Positions 22,714-31,100 of a DNA stretch of 43,988 nt are shown here, piece after piece. The notes beneath the pieces are model-generated. The model was not told the origin of the DNA. It saw nothing but the letters and a program-made list of their open reading frames with translations, and made no database searches. Source of the DNA: a virus. Position 1 is the first letter of the stretch. The number at the start of each line of letters is the position of its first letter. A program made the position numbers and the translations under genes. Where the stretch lies: the IMG/VR virus record IMGVR_UViG_3300024262_000064, positions 1 to 43,988 of that record; one strand, given 5' to 3'.

Positions 22714-23619
22714 ATGTCTTCAGAAAATACAAAATTTATTATTTCGGAATTAAAAAAAGAAAATGAACAATTGGATATAACTAATTCTGAATTATTTCCA
22801 GAACAAGTTGGTATTGCTAAAACATATATTACCAGTTATGAAAAAATTGCAAAAGTATTAGATCAGAATCAAAATATATTTACTATTATTAATCAAATAA
22901 ATCAAAAAAAGCAAGAAATAGTCAATTTATGTGCTTTAGGTTTGGGAAACTATTCTTCAGGATTGATTCAACCTACTTGTACTTTAGCTTCAGAGGTTGG
23001 CGATCTAGATACTAATGTTGTATCAGAAACTGGAAGTTTTCCACAGGATACTACTTTTGGACTTCCTCCTCTCTCTTCTATAACAACTCCAAAAATTGCA
23101 TTTGGCGTTGTGAGGACGGATAGTGTAAGAGTAGAGTTTTATCCTAGATTAGAAAATCAAGAAGCACCTACGGATAATGCTTTAGAGAATTCTTCTTATC
23201 CTATTTTACAAAACGTAAATTCTTCCTTTGCCGGAAAGGGGAAAGGAACAATTTTATTTGAGAATTCAAAATATAGTGAAGGTCAAATTAATATTTTTGC
23301 GATAAATGACTCTGGAGGATGGGATAGTATTTCTTGGAGTGGAAATGATACTAAAATTGGAAACTATTATAAAATTATTGGAGGTGGTTCTAATTGTTCA
23401 AGTTGGGCATCATCAATTCAACAACGAGAAAATGAAATAACTACATTAAGAAATCAATTATCCGATATTTTGGCACCAATTAATGGGTTTAAAAATAAAA
23501 AACATGGTTATCAATTAAGAGTTTGGGGGTTTAAACGATCTGAGGTGGTAAATAATGACACAATACTCCTTAATAATTCTATGAGGAAGACTTTAATAAA
23601 TCCACCATTTACCAGTTGA
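22714..23619 (+). CDS. uncharacterised protein, likely virion-associated, 301 aa
   Basis: I do not recognise a domain. The N-terminus (~1-75) and a segment near residues 232-255 (SIQQRENEITTLRNQLSDIL) are predicted coiled coils. Between them is a beta-rich region with VRVEFYPRLENQE and WDSISWSGND blocks. The ending YQLRVWGFKRSEV is typical of cyanophage virion proteins I have seen. It follows the oxygenase by 38 bp and closes the tail operon. The leader has no Shine-Dalgarno but an A-rich TGAAATAAAA run before ATG, similar to gp32. Its TGA stop is part of the next promoter's -35 box. Confidence 0.65.
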   Translation: MSSENTKFIISELKKENEQLDITNSELFPEQVGIAKTYITSYEKIAKVLDQNQNIFTIINQINQKKQEIVNLCALGLGNYSSGLIQPTCTLASEVGDLDTNVVSETGSFPQDTTFGLPPLSSITTPKIAFGVVRTDSVRVEFYPRLENQEAPTDNALENSSYPILQNVNSSFAGKGKGTILFENSKYSEGQINIFAINDSGGWDSISWSGNDTKIGNYYKIIGGGSNCSSWASSIQQRENEITTLRNQLSDILAPINGFKNKKHGYQLRVWGFKRSEVVNNDTILLNNSMRKTLINPPFTS

Positions 23620-23644
23620 CGCAACCACAAAAATCTGCTATGAT
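23616..23644 (+). promoter_or_regulatory. extended -10 sigma70 promoter
   Basis: TTGACG (23616-23621), a 17-bp spacer and TATGAT (23639-23644), preceded by TGC to make an extended -10. The -35 overlaps the stop of the upstream gene. It reads toward the 60-aa gene at 23670. Confidence 0.7.
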
Positions 23645-23669
23645 ACTCAAGTAATCAAAAACAAACTGA

Positions 23670-23852
23670 ATGCAAGACGAGTTCCTATCCCGATGTGTGG
23701 TTGACCCTCTCAAACGAACTGTTTATCTCTACTCCAGTGATGGTAATGAGAAGCAAGTGTCGTGTGAGACCGTAGAACAATTTATGAATGTACTTGAGTT
23801 TGTTCGCGCAACTGTGAATGAAGAAACTCTCTCATACGCAAATCCGCTTTAA
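23670..23852 (+). CDS. small protein, 60 aa, unknown function
   Basis: The 60-residue product begins MQDEFLSRCVVDPLKRTVYL and continues with YSSDGNEKQVSCETVEQFMN and a helix LEFVRATVNEETLS. The alternating strand-strand-helix pattern suggests a compact alpha/beta fold. It has its own extended -10 promoter, implying early expression apart from the tail operon. Composition is less AT-rich than the neighbouring structural genes. No Shine-Dalgarno precedes the ATG. I recall similar short proteins in T4-like cyanophages but no function. Confidence 0.7.
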   Translation: MQDEFLSRCVVDPLKRTVYLYSSDGNEKQVSCETVEQFMNVLEFVRATVNEETLSYANPL

Positions 23853-23908
23853 ATTTCCTTTTAGGTTGAAAAAATACCCCGGCCAAAATTTACACAAAAT
23901 ACCCTTTT

Positions 23909-24115
23909 ATGAATTCTGATCGCATTAACTACAAATTACTCAAAGACGTTCCCGTAAAGACAACTCCACAGAATGTAGAAGAATCAAATCAGGCACTTTT
24001 TAAGTGTACAATGACTTTACCCGAAGCCGCAAAAAACTGTGGAATGAGTCATAAGGAAATGAAACTGACTTTCTTTGAGTACTTGAAGTATCATCCAGGG
24101 ACTTATAAAGATTGA
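23909..24115 (+). CDS. small HTH-like protein, 68 aa
   Basis: A 68-aa protein starting MNSDRINYKLLKDVPVKTTP. The second half TLPEAAKNCGMSHKEMKLTF has the spacing of a helix-turn-helix (a helix 'LPEAAKNC', a turn 'GMS', then 'HKEMKLTFFEYL'), so DNA binding or a sigma-like role is possible. The evidence is only the pattern. It is same-strand and follows the 60-aa gene by 56 bp. No clear promoter or Shine-Dalgarno precedes it. Confidence 0.65.
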   Translation: MNSDRINYKLLKDVPVKTTPQNVEESNQALFKCTMTLPEAAKNCGMSHKEMKLTFFEYLKYHPGTYKD

Positions 24116-24247
24116 TACATTTGGACTCCAGTAAGGTGCTTACTAGGATATAAAAGACTGACGCCTCCCTCTGCAGAAAGAGTACCCATCAGGTCAGCGT
24201 CCAACACACTTGACAATATAAGGCAGAGGTCTTATGGTTGTCTTATA
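24116..24247 (+). other. noncoding, foldable leader upstream of the UAA tRNA
   Basis: No gene was found. The stretch contains GACGC (24160-24164) pairing with GCGTC about 35 bp downstream, an inner CTCT/AGAG stem, and CCTCTGC (24168-24174) complementary to GCAGAGG (24223-24229). The second partner lies in the spacer of the tRNA promoter. It could be a small RNA, a decayed tRNA or simply a leader. Nothing distinguishes these from sequence alone. Confidence 0.3.
24210..24238 (+). promoter_or_regulatory. sigma70 promoter for the UAA tRNA
   Basis: TTGACA (24210-24215), 17-bp spacer, TATGGT (24233-24238). Initiation would fall near 24245, only a few bases before the mature tRNA 5' end at 24248. 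Confidence 0.6.
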
Positions 24248-24321
24248 GGGCGTATATTCCAACTGGCAGAGAAAATTGACTTAAAATCAATCAAGTATCG
24301 GTTCAAATCCGATTACGCCCA
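24248..24321 (+). tRNA. tRNA with UAA anticodon (tRNA-Leu), short variable loop
   Basis: Acceptor GGGCGTA pairs with TACGCCC. The anticodon stem is ATTGA/TCAAT with loop CTTAAAA, giving anticodon UAA (Leu, codon UUA). The T-arm is ATCGG/CCGAT with TTCAAAT. Discriminator is A; CCA is not encoded. The D-stem TTCC/AGAA has one C-A mismatch. The variable region is only five bases (CAAGT), unlike normal class II leucine tRNAs, so the charged amino acid is less certain than the anticodon. Confidence 0.85.
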
Positions 24322-24339
24322 TAAATAATAATAAAAATT

Positions 24340-24618
24340 ATGTCTTATAAGATTACCTGTTCTTATAATTGGTATGTAACTGAAGATGATAAGTACATTA
24401 TTAAGACATATTATATAAATGGAATTGCTTTTACTTTTGACGAAATACCTTCAATAGTACAAGATGATCCAGAAATCATCAAAAGAGCAAATGAGCATCT
24501 AACTTATGACCCAGAATTTTTCTATTTGAAATCATTTTATTTAATAGATGAACAATGCCATCCTTGCCTTTTTGAATTAGATCTTGAGAATCCAGAGGCA
24601 CTTGACAAGATAAACTAA
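24340..24618 (+). CDS. hypothetical protein, 92 aa
   Basis: A 92-residue protein, MSYKITCSYNWYVTEDDKYI at the start, rich in Tyr, Asp and Glu, ending LFELDLENPEALDKIN. Mixed strand/helix character; one Cys-Pro-x pair (CHPC). I do not recognise a family. It lies between two tRNA units on the same strand, 18 bp after the UAA tRNA. A CATAAATA sequence at 24320-24327 precedes it but is only 12 bp from the ATG. The promoter for the next tRNA overlaps its last codons and stop. Confidence 0.6.
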   Translation: MSYKITCSYNWYVTEDDKYIIKTYYINGIAFTFDEIPSIVQDDPEIIKRANEHLTYDPEFFYLKSFYLIDEQCHPCLFELDLENPEALDKIN

Positions 24619-24630
24619 ATAACCTATAAT
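24602..24630 (+). promoter_or_regulatory. consensus sigma70 promoter for the tRNA-Thr/tRNA-Ala pair
   Basis: TTGACA (24602-24607), 17-bp spacer, TATAAT (24625-24630): a perfect consensus. It overlaps the end of the 92-aa gene. Initiation near 24637 would be 2 bases before the tRNA-Thr 5' end. Confidence 0.8.
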
Positions 24631-24638
24631 TGTTTTTC

Positions 24639-24713
24639 GCCTTTGTAGCACAACGGTAGTGCATCTCACTTGTAATGAGAAGGTTGCAAGTTCAAATCTT
24701 GTCAAAGGCTCCA
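24639..24713 (+). tRNA. tRNA-Thr (UGU)
   Basis: Acceptor GCCTTTG pairs with CAAAGGC. D-arm GCAC/GTGC, anticodon stem TCTCA/TGAGA, loop CTTGTAA with anticodon UGU (Thr, ACA codon). T-arm GCAAG/CTTGT with one G-T pair. The 3' CCA is encoded at 24711-24713. It ends exactly where tRNA-Ala begins. Confidence 0.93.
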
Positions 24714-24786
24714 GGGGGATTAACTCAGTTGGTAGAGTGACAGCTTTGCAAGTTGTAAGTCAGGAGTTCAAGTCTCCTATTCTCCA
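24714..24786 (+). tRNA. tRNA-Ala (UGC)
   Basis: Acceptor GGGGGAT pairs with ATTCTCC and includes the G3-U70 wobble pair, the classic alanine identity element. D-arm ACTC/GAGT, anticodon loop TTTGCAA with anticodon UGC (Ala, GCA). T-arm AGGAG/CTCCT. Discriminator A; CCA not encoded. No spacer separates it from tRNA-Thr. Confidence 0.93.
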
Positions 24787-24807
24787 TAAGTCTTTAAAAA
24801 TTTCAAT

Positions 24808-24963
24808 ATGTCCCTAATATCACAACAAGACCGTAAAAATGTCATTGAGTCTATAGATTTCTATATCTTTAGTAAAGGTCAAGATATGTCAGAATCAAAA
24901 AGAGCAGAGTTGAATGCACTTCTCAATTGGATCAAACTAGAGCACTATAAGAATGATAATTAA
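24808..24963 (+). CDS. small protein, 51 aa
   Basis: A short frame of 51 codons, MSLISQQDRKNVIESIDFYI at the start, then FSKGQDMSESKRAELNALLN and WIKLEHYKND. Strongly helical and polar. It begins 22 bp after tRNA-Ala and overlaps the next small gene by 11 bp, which supports both being translated. No clear ribosome-binding site. I do not recognise it; similar short helical proteins are common around cyanophage tRNAs. Confidence 0.55.
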   Translation: MSLISQQDRKNVIESIDFYIFSKGQDMSESKRAELNALLNWIKLEHYKNDN

Positions 24964-25126
24964 CCTCTGGTTCAATAAAGACATGAATCAATGGAGATGG
25001 ACTCTTACCGATCCAGTCACTTTTGACACGGAATCTGGGCAAAGAGAAGATTTGAGAATAGCAATGGCAGATATTGCAAATACTGTAGAATATCTTATTA
25101 GTAATAATAAAAACAATAAAGTATAA
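24953..25126 (+). CDS. small protein, 57 aa
   Basis: A 57-residue protein overlapping the preceding gene. It reads MIINLWFNKDMNQWRWTLTD, then a PVTFDTESGQREDLR turn and a helix IAMADIANTVEYLI. The Trp-x-Trp-x-Leu-x-Asp strand followed by a long helix looks like a compact alpha/beta protein. Function unknown. The intrinsic terminator begins 4 bp after its stop, so it is the last gene of this unit. Confidence 0.6.
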   Translation: MIINLWFNKDMNQWRWTLTDPVTFDTESGQREDLRIAMADIANTVEYLISNNKNNKV

Positions 25127-25130
25127 CTTT

Positions 25131-25156
25131 AAAACCTCTTTCCCGGAGGTTTTTTT
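25131..25156 (+). terminator. rho-independent terminator
   Basis: AAAACCTC (25131-25138) and GAGGTTTT (25146-25153) form an 8-bp stem with a 7-base loop (TTTCCCG), followed by further T residues to 25156. It ends the tRNA/small-gene unit before the fibre block. Confidence 0.9.
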
Positions 25157-25160
25157 GTAT

Positions 25161-25168
25161 GATAAATA
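25161..25168 (+). promoter_or_regulatory. late promoter box for the giant fibre gene
   Basis: GATAAATA, 7 of 8 match to TATAAATA, 4 bp after the terminator T-tract and 29 bp before the ATG at 25198. Confidence 0.55.
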
Positions 25169-25197
25169 AATGATAAGGAACTTATAGTAGTAATAAA

Positions 25198-28100
25198 ATG
25201 GGTCTCTCCAGATTATCAAATTTCATAAAGTCTATTCGCGGAAATGTATTATATGTTGATCCGAATAGTTTAGATTCTACTGATAGTATTGAAAACCAAG
25301 GAAATTCACTTACTCAACCATTTAAAACAATTCAACGTGCCCTATTAGAGGCATCAAGATTTTCATATCAACGTGGTTTTGATAATGACCGATTTGAAAA
25401 GACTTCAGTTGTCATATATCCAGGAGAACACTTAATTGATAATAGACCAGGGTGGATTCCAGATGGACTAGAACCATTAGACCCAACACTTCGTAGATTT
25501 TTCTTAAGAGGTGGAGTAAATTCAAATAATTTATTTGAATTTGACGGGACAACAAACCTTAATTTAGAAACTGACGAAAATGAACTCTATAAATTGAATA
25601 GTATTCACGGTGGTGTTATTATTCCTCGTGGTGTTTCTTTGGTTGGAATGGATCTTCGTAAGACTAAGATTCGCCCAAGGTATGTTCCAAATCCAGAAAA
25701 TGATAATATTGAAAGAAGTGCAATATTTCGTTTAACCGGTGGATCATTTTTATGGAATTTTACGGTATTTGATGCAAATCCATCTGGGCAGGTATACCAA
25801 GATTACACTTTTAACAAAAGACTTCCAAATTTTTCGCATAATAAACTTACTGTATTTGAATATGCTGATGGTGTAAATCCAGTATCTATTTCTGATGAGT
25901 TTTTAGTATATTCATCAGATAAAACTGATTTGGATATGTATTATGAAAAAATAAGTATTGTTTATGGAACTTCTTCCGGTAGATCAATTAATCCAACATT
26001 CCCAGAATCTGGACTTGATATTCAGGCAATTAATGGAGAATTTGAAATTGTCGGTTCTAAAGGAGAAAATTTTATTGTCAATGATATTTTTTCTGGAAAT
26101 AGAACAATCAGTTCAGATATTATTACAGTAGAATTAAATAGACCGATTGTAGGATTAAATGTAAATACTCCAATTCGTATTCAAGGTGTTCCAACACCAG
26201 GATATAATGGTTCTTATGTAATTTTAGAAGTAGTTGACACTGTAACTATTCGCTATAGAGCTACTACTGCTCCTCCAATTTCTTCTCCAAATATTTCTGG
26301 ATTTACTGTAATATTAGATGTAGTTGTAGACACCGTAAATTCTTCATCACCTTATATTTTTAATGTTTCACTTCGTTCTGTGTATGGAATGTGTGGAATT
26401 CATGCCGATGGCGATAAGGCAGATGGATTTAAAAGTATTGTAGTTGCTCAATTTACTGGTATTGGTATACAAAAAGATAATAATGCATTCTTAAAATTTA
26501 ATCCAAATACTGGAATTTATGAAGATAGTACTATAGTTCCTAATTTATCATCAGATTCTAGATCAATATTTAAACCAAAATATGAGAACTTTCATATAAA
26601 AGCGTCAAATGATGCCTTTATGCAATTAGTTTCTGTATTTGCAATCGGATTTGCAAAACAGTTTATTGTAGAATCTGGTGGTGATTTTTCTGTTACTAAC
26701 TCTAACTCAAACTTTGGATCAAAAGCATTAACTGCTTCTGGATTTAAGAGACAAGCATTTCCTCAAGATGATGTTGGATATATTACTCATATTATTCCAC
26801 CTAGACAAATTGAAAATGAAAGTATTACATTAGCATTTAATAGTATTGATATTAATAAAACAATAAATTCTAATGATCCAAGTAGATTGTATCTTTATAA
26901 TGAAACAAATTTTAATAATCCACCAGAAAATGTTATTGACGGTTATAGAATTGGTGCAAAGAAGGGCGAATCTTTAAGTGTAATTATTGGCAAAAATGGA
27001 GTTTCTGAAATAAAAACTTCTGAAATTATAATGCAAGTTCCTCCATCACTTGTTGGAATAGTTAGTGTAACTTCATCTAAAGTTTATGCCATTGCATCAA
27101 ATCAATTTAATATTCCTAATATTGATAGTCAAACAAATATAATTACACTTCAAACACCACATGCTCTTCAAAATGGAGAAAAAATAAGAGTTTTAAGTTC
27201 TGTAGCTTTTCTCCCAAATGGAATAGAATCAAATCAAATTTATTTTGCAATTACTGTAGATCCACAAGATCCACTTGCTTTAAATTCAACTCAAATAAAA
27301 TTAGCAAAAACAATTAATGATGCGATTTCAAATGTACCAATTAATATTAATAATAATGGTCAATTTTTAAGAATTGAAAGTCGTGTATCAGATAAATTAA
27401 CAGGGGAAATTGGTCACCCAATTCAATGGGATAGTTCTATTTCAACTTGGTATATTACAGTAAATTTGGCAAATAATCAAATATATGATTCATTCTTAAC
27501 ATTAAGTGGAGGAGATATTGGTGACTCTACTTCAAGAACATTTTTTGAGAGAACTTCTGATGATAGGAATTTAATTGATACTGTTTATCGTTATAGGTAC
27601 ATAATACCTAAGGATTCTCCTATTACTGCAAGATCTCCAATTGATTCATTTGTAATTCAAGAATCAAATAACTCAATTGGATCATCAAATACTGAGATTC
27701 AAAAATATTTTGATATTAATAAACTTTCTGAAATATCAGAACTTAATCCATATCAATTAAAAAATTTCCGATTAATTGCTTCTGCGATTTGGAATAATGG
27801 AATTGCAACTATTACTACAGAACTACCTCATGATTTAGTAGTTCTTTCTGAAGTTGAACTTAATAATATTATAAGTTCCCAAAACACACAAGGATTGAAA
27901 AATAAAGGATTTAATGGTAAATTTACTGTTATTAATGTAAGTAACCGAAAAACATTTAGTATAGCAATACCAATTACTCCTGGGATATTTCTTAATCAAA
28001 CTAAAGTTCGTGATACAAATTTACCATTTTTCAAAAAAACTAGGTATAGAGACACATATTCACTTTATAAAAAAGAAGAAATACAAGAATATATACCAGG

Positions 28101-31100
28101 ACAAAGAGATGGTATCTATCACTTATTTTTAATTACAAATTCAATTTCTCCATTTGTTGATCCATTTACTTCAGTAAAATTATCACAACCAATTGAAAAC
28201 TTTTACCCTCAGAAAAATAGAGATAATCCCAAATCTAATGTTGATTTTTCAATCTCGTTTGCTCTTCCAGATCCAATTGGTAAAGTTATTGTTAATGATG
28301 TAGAAAATAGTATTACGAGTGAGAGTGTTGGTAGATTTACATCTGATTCTAATATTGGATTTAGTATTGATGATATTCAATCTAATCCAAATGGTATTCA
28401 ACATACCATTTATACTAAAATTGATCATGGTCTGAATAGAATTACTAAAGCTTCACTTAATTTTGGTGGATTTGGTTATGGAACCGGCGATGGTCCTGAA
28501 ATTGAAACATTTTATAATGCTCAATTAGTTGGTTCTGCTACTGGAGAAGGTGCAACTGCAGTAGTTAAAGTTCAAAATAGTGAAATTATTGACATTTTGT
28601 TAATGGATGGCGGTAGTGGATATCTAGTTAATGAAGTGTTGTCAGTTGTTGGCATTGCTACTACCACTGGATTTATTCCTGCATTAATTGATGTTGATAA
28701 AATTTATGATGATATAGATTCAAATTTTAGAATTGAAGGTATATCTATACCTCCATTTAATGCCTATAATGGAGTTTATCGCGTTACAGGAGTACCAAAT
28801 AGTAGAAGAATTGAAGTTTCATCTGATGCCCCTAAGATAGCAGATTTACCCTCTATTGGAAAACTTCCAATCATTGCAGTAAACCCAATAGGTCTTGATA
28901 ATATTAATCCATTAATTTTGCAATTTGCTATATGTGCAACATCTGGAAGAGCAATTAAAATAAGTCAATATTCTTATAACTCCGTAACTGGGTTTGCTGT
29001 TATTACAACTGTAAATTCTAATGGAGTTAAAATTGATACTAGTATAATAATCACTGGATTTGATTTGATATCTGAAAATTCATTTAATGGGCAATTTTTC
29101 ATTAAAAAAATAGTTTCAGTAACTCAATTTGAAATATTTGTTGGTGTTGGTTTAGGTGCTTCTCCTAATGTAGTAGAGGATCAACAATATATAAACAGAC
29201 CTGGTTTTGGGGCAAGTGGTGGATCAATTACACTAGAAAATGAAGAGACTTCCGGGCGTCTTTCACCAAGATATGATAATTTAACAACAACGCTTGCTTC
29301 TACAATTAATGATAGTATTGAAGAAATATCTATTGATAATTTTGATGATCTTGATTTAAAAATTGGTGATTATATAATTATTGATTATGAGATTATGAGA
29401 ATTCGTGAAGATGTTTCTACTAACCCAATTAAAGTATTCCGTGGATTGCTAGGGACAACTAAAAAATCTCATATTATTAATTCTTATATTGAAAGAATTA
29501 AAGTATTTCCAATTGAATTGCGTAGAAATTCAGTTATTCGTGCCTCTGGACACACCTTTGAATATGTTGGATATGGTCCAGGAAATTATTCAACTACTTT
29601 ACCTGAAAGACAAGATAGAATATTAAGTAAAGCAGAAGAAACCTTATCACAATCATTTAAAACTGATGGTGGAATAACTGTTTATACTGGTATGAATGAT
29701 AGTGGTAATTTTTATATTGGTAATCGTAGAGTAATTTCTACCACTGGAAGAGAAGAAGTTTTTGATGCTCCTGTTCCAACAGTTACTGGAGAAGATCCAA
29801 CAGGTTCAAATAATTTTGGATTTAATTTAATTTCTCCCGATGAAGTAAGAATAGAACGTTCAATTAAAGTTGAAGGTGGTGGTAATAATAATCTTATTTC
29901 TGAATTTGATGGTCCTGTAGTTTTTAATAATAAAATTACTACTCTTGGGAGTATTGAATCTAATTCTCTAAATTTAAAAGGAAATTCAACTGTTTCTCGT
30001 AATTATACTGTAGGAGTTTCCACTCCATTTCTTTCTGCTAATCCTGGAGATGTTGTTTTTGATGAAGATCCAGAAAGTGGTGGTAATGTTGGATGGGTAT
30101 ATACACTATCAAATAAATGGGAAAAATTTGGTCCAATACAAAATAATGGATTTTATAATGGAAATTTTAGTGGCACTTTTATCGGAGATGCAAGTGGATT
30201 AACTGGAGTATCTGATATATGGACATTAGATGCAAATGGTATATTTTATAATGGAAATGTTGGAATGGCTACAAATAAATCTCTTCCAAATTTTGCTCTT
30301 CATATTTTTGGTGGCATTAAAGCCGATGGTATTTCTGAATTTAATTCTCCAGAATTAACATTTAATGTTCCGTCCTTACTTAATTTTAATGCTATTGATA
30401 CTAGAGTTAATCAAGGTCTTAGTGTTATTGGAGTTTCTACATTTTCTAATAACATTTTTATAAAAACCACTGTAGATAGCACGGATGGAAGAAACATCCG
30501 GTTTGTTCAAGCTGATACTTCAATTTCAGATACTCAGGGTTATGGTGGTATTGAGTGGGAAGGATTTGATACAGGAAACCCTGGATTAAGAGGGTATATT
30601 AGAGGTATTTCTCAAGGTAGTCAAGGTGAATTTAGTATTTCTTTTGCTACTCAAAGTCTTGGTGCTTCAAATCCAATAGAAAGACTGAGACTTAATTCTT
30701 CTGGAACTTCTGTATTCAAAAATTCAGTAGTTGGGGAACAAGGTTTTATTGGTGATTTAATTGGAGTTGCTTCAACTGCAACAAATGCAACTCTTACTCG
30801 CGTAAATCCAGATACAACAAATACTGATCGTTATGTGACATTTGTTGGTGGAGTTACTGATGCTTTTTATAATCAAAGATCATCCAATAATTTTAAATAT
30901 AATCCTTCTACTGATACTTTACAGACAACAAATATATTTGCTCTAGGAACTATTGGTATTGGAACCAATGATCCGGGAGAAAAATTGCAAGTTGATGGCA
31001 ATATTAGAATTGGTATTTCTACTACAAATAATTATATTGCTTTTAGAGGAACATTTGCTGATGGAACTAATGCTTCTGGTGATGGGGATCAGAATGGATT

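Noticed and set aside
24320-24327. CATAAATA as a late promoter for the 92-aa gene
   Set aside because: It overlaps the tRNA 3' end and would leave a leader of only about 7 nt; likely chance in AT-rich DNA.
24479-24664. 61-aa minus-strand frame over the tRNA-Thr start
   Set aside because: It overlaps a well-supported tRNA and a plus-strand gene and has no promoter or ribosome-binding site.
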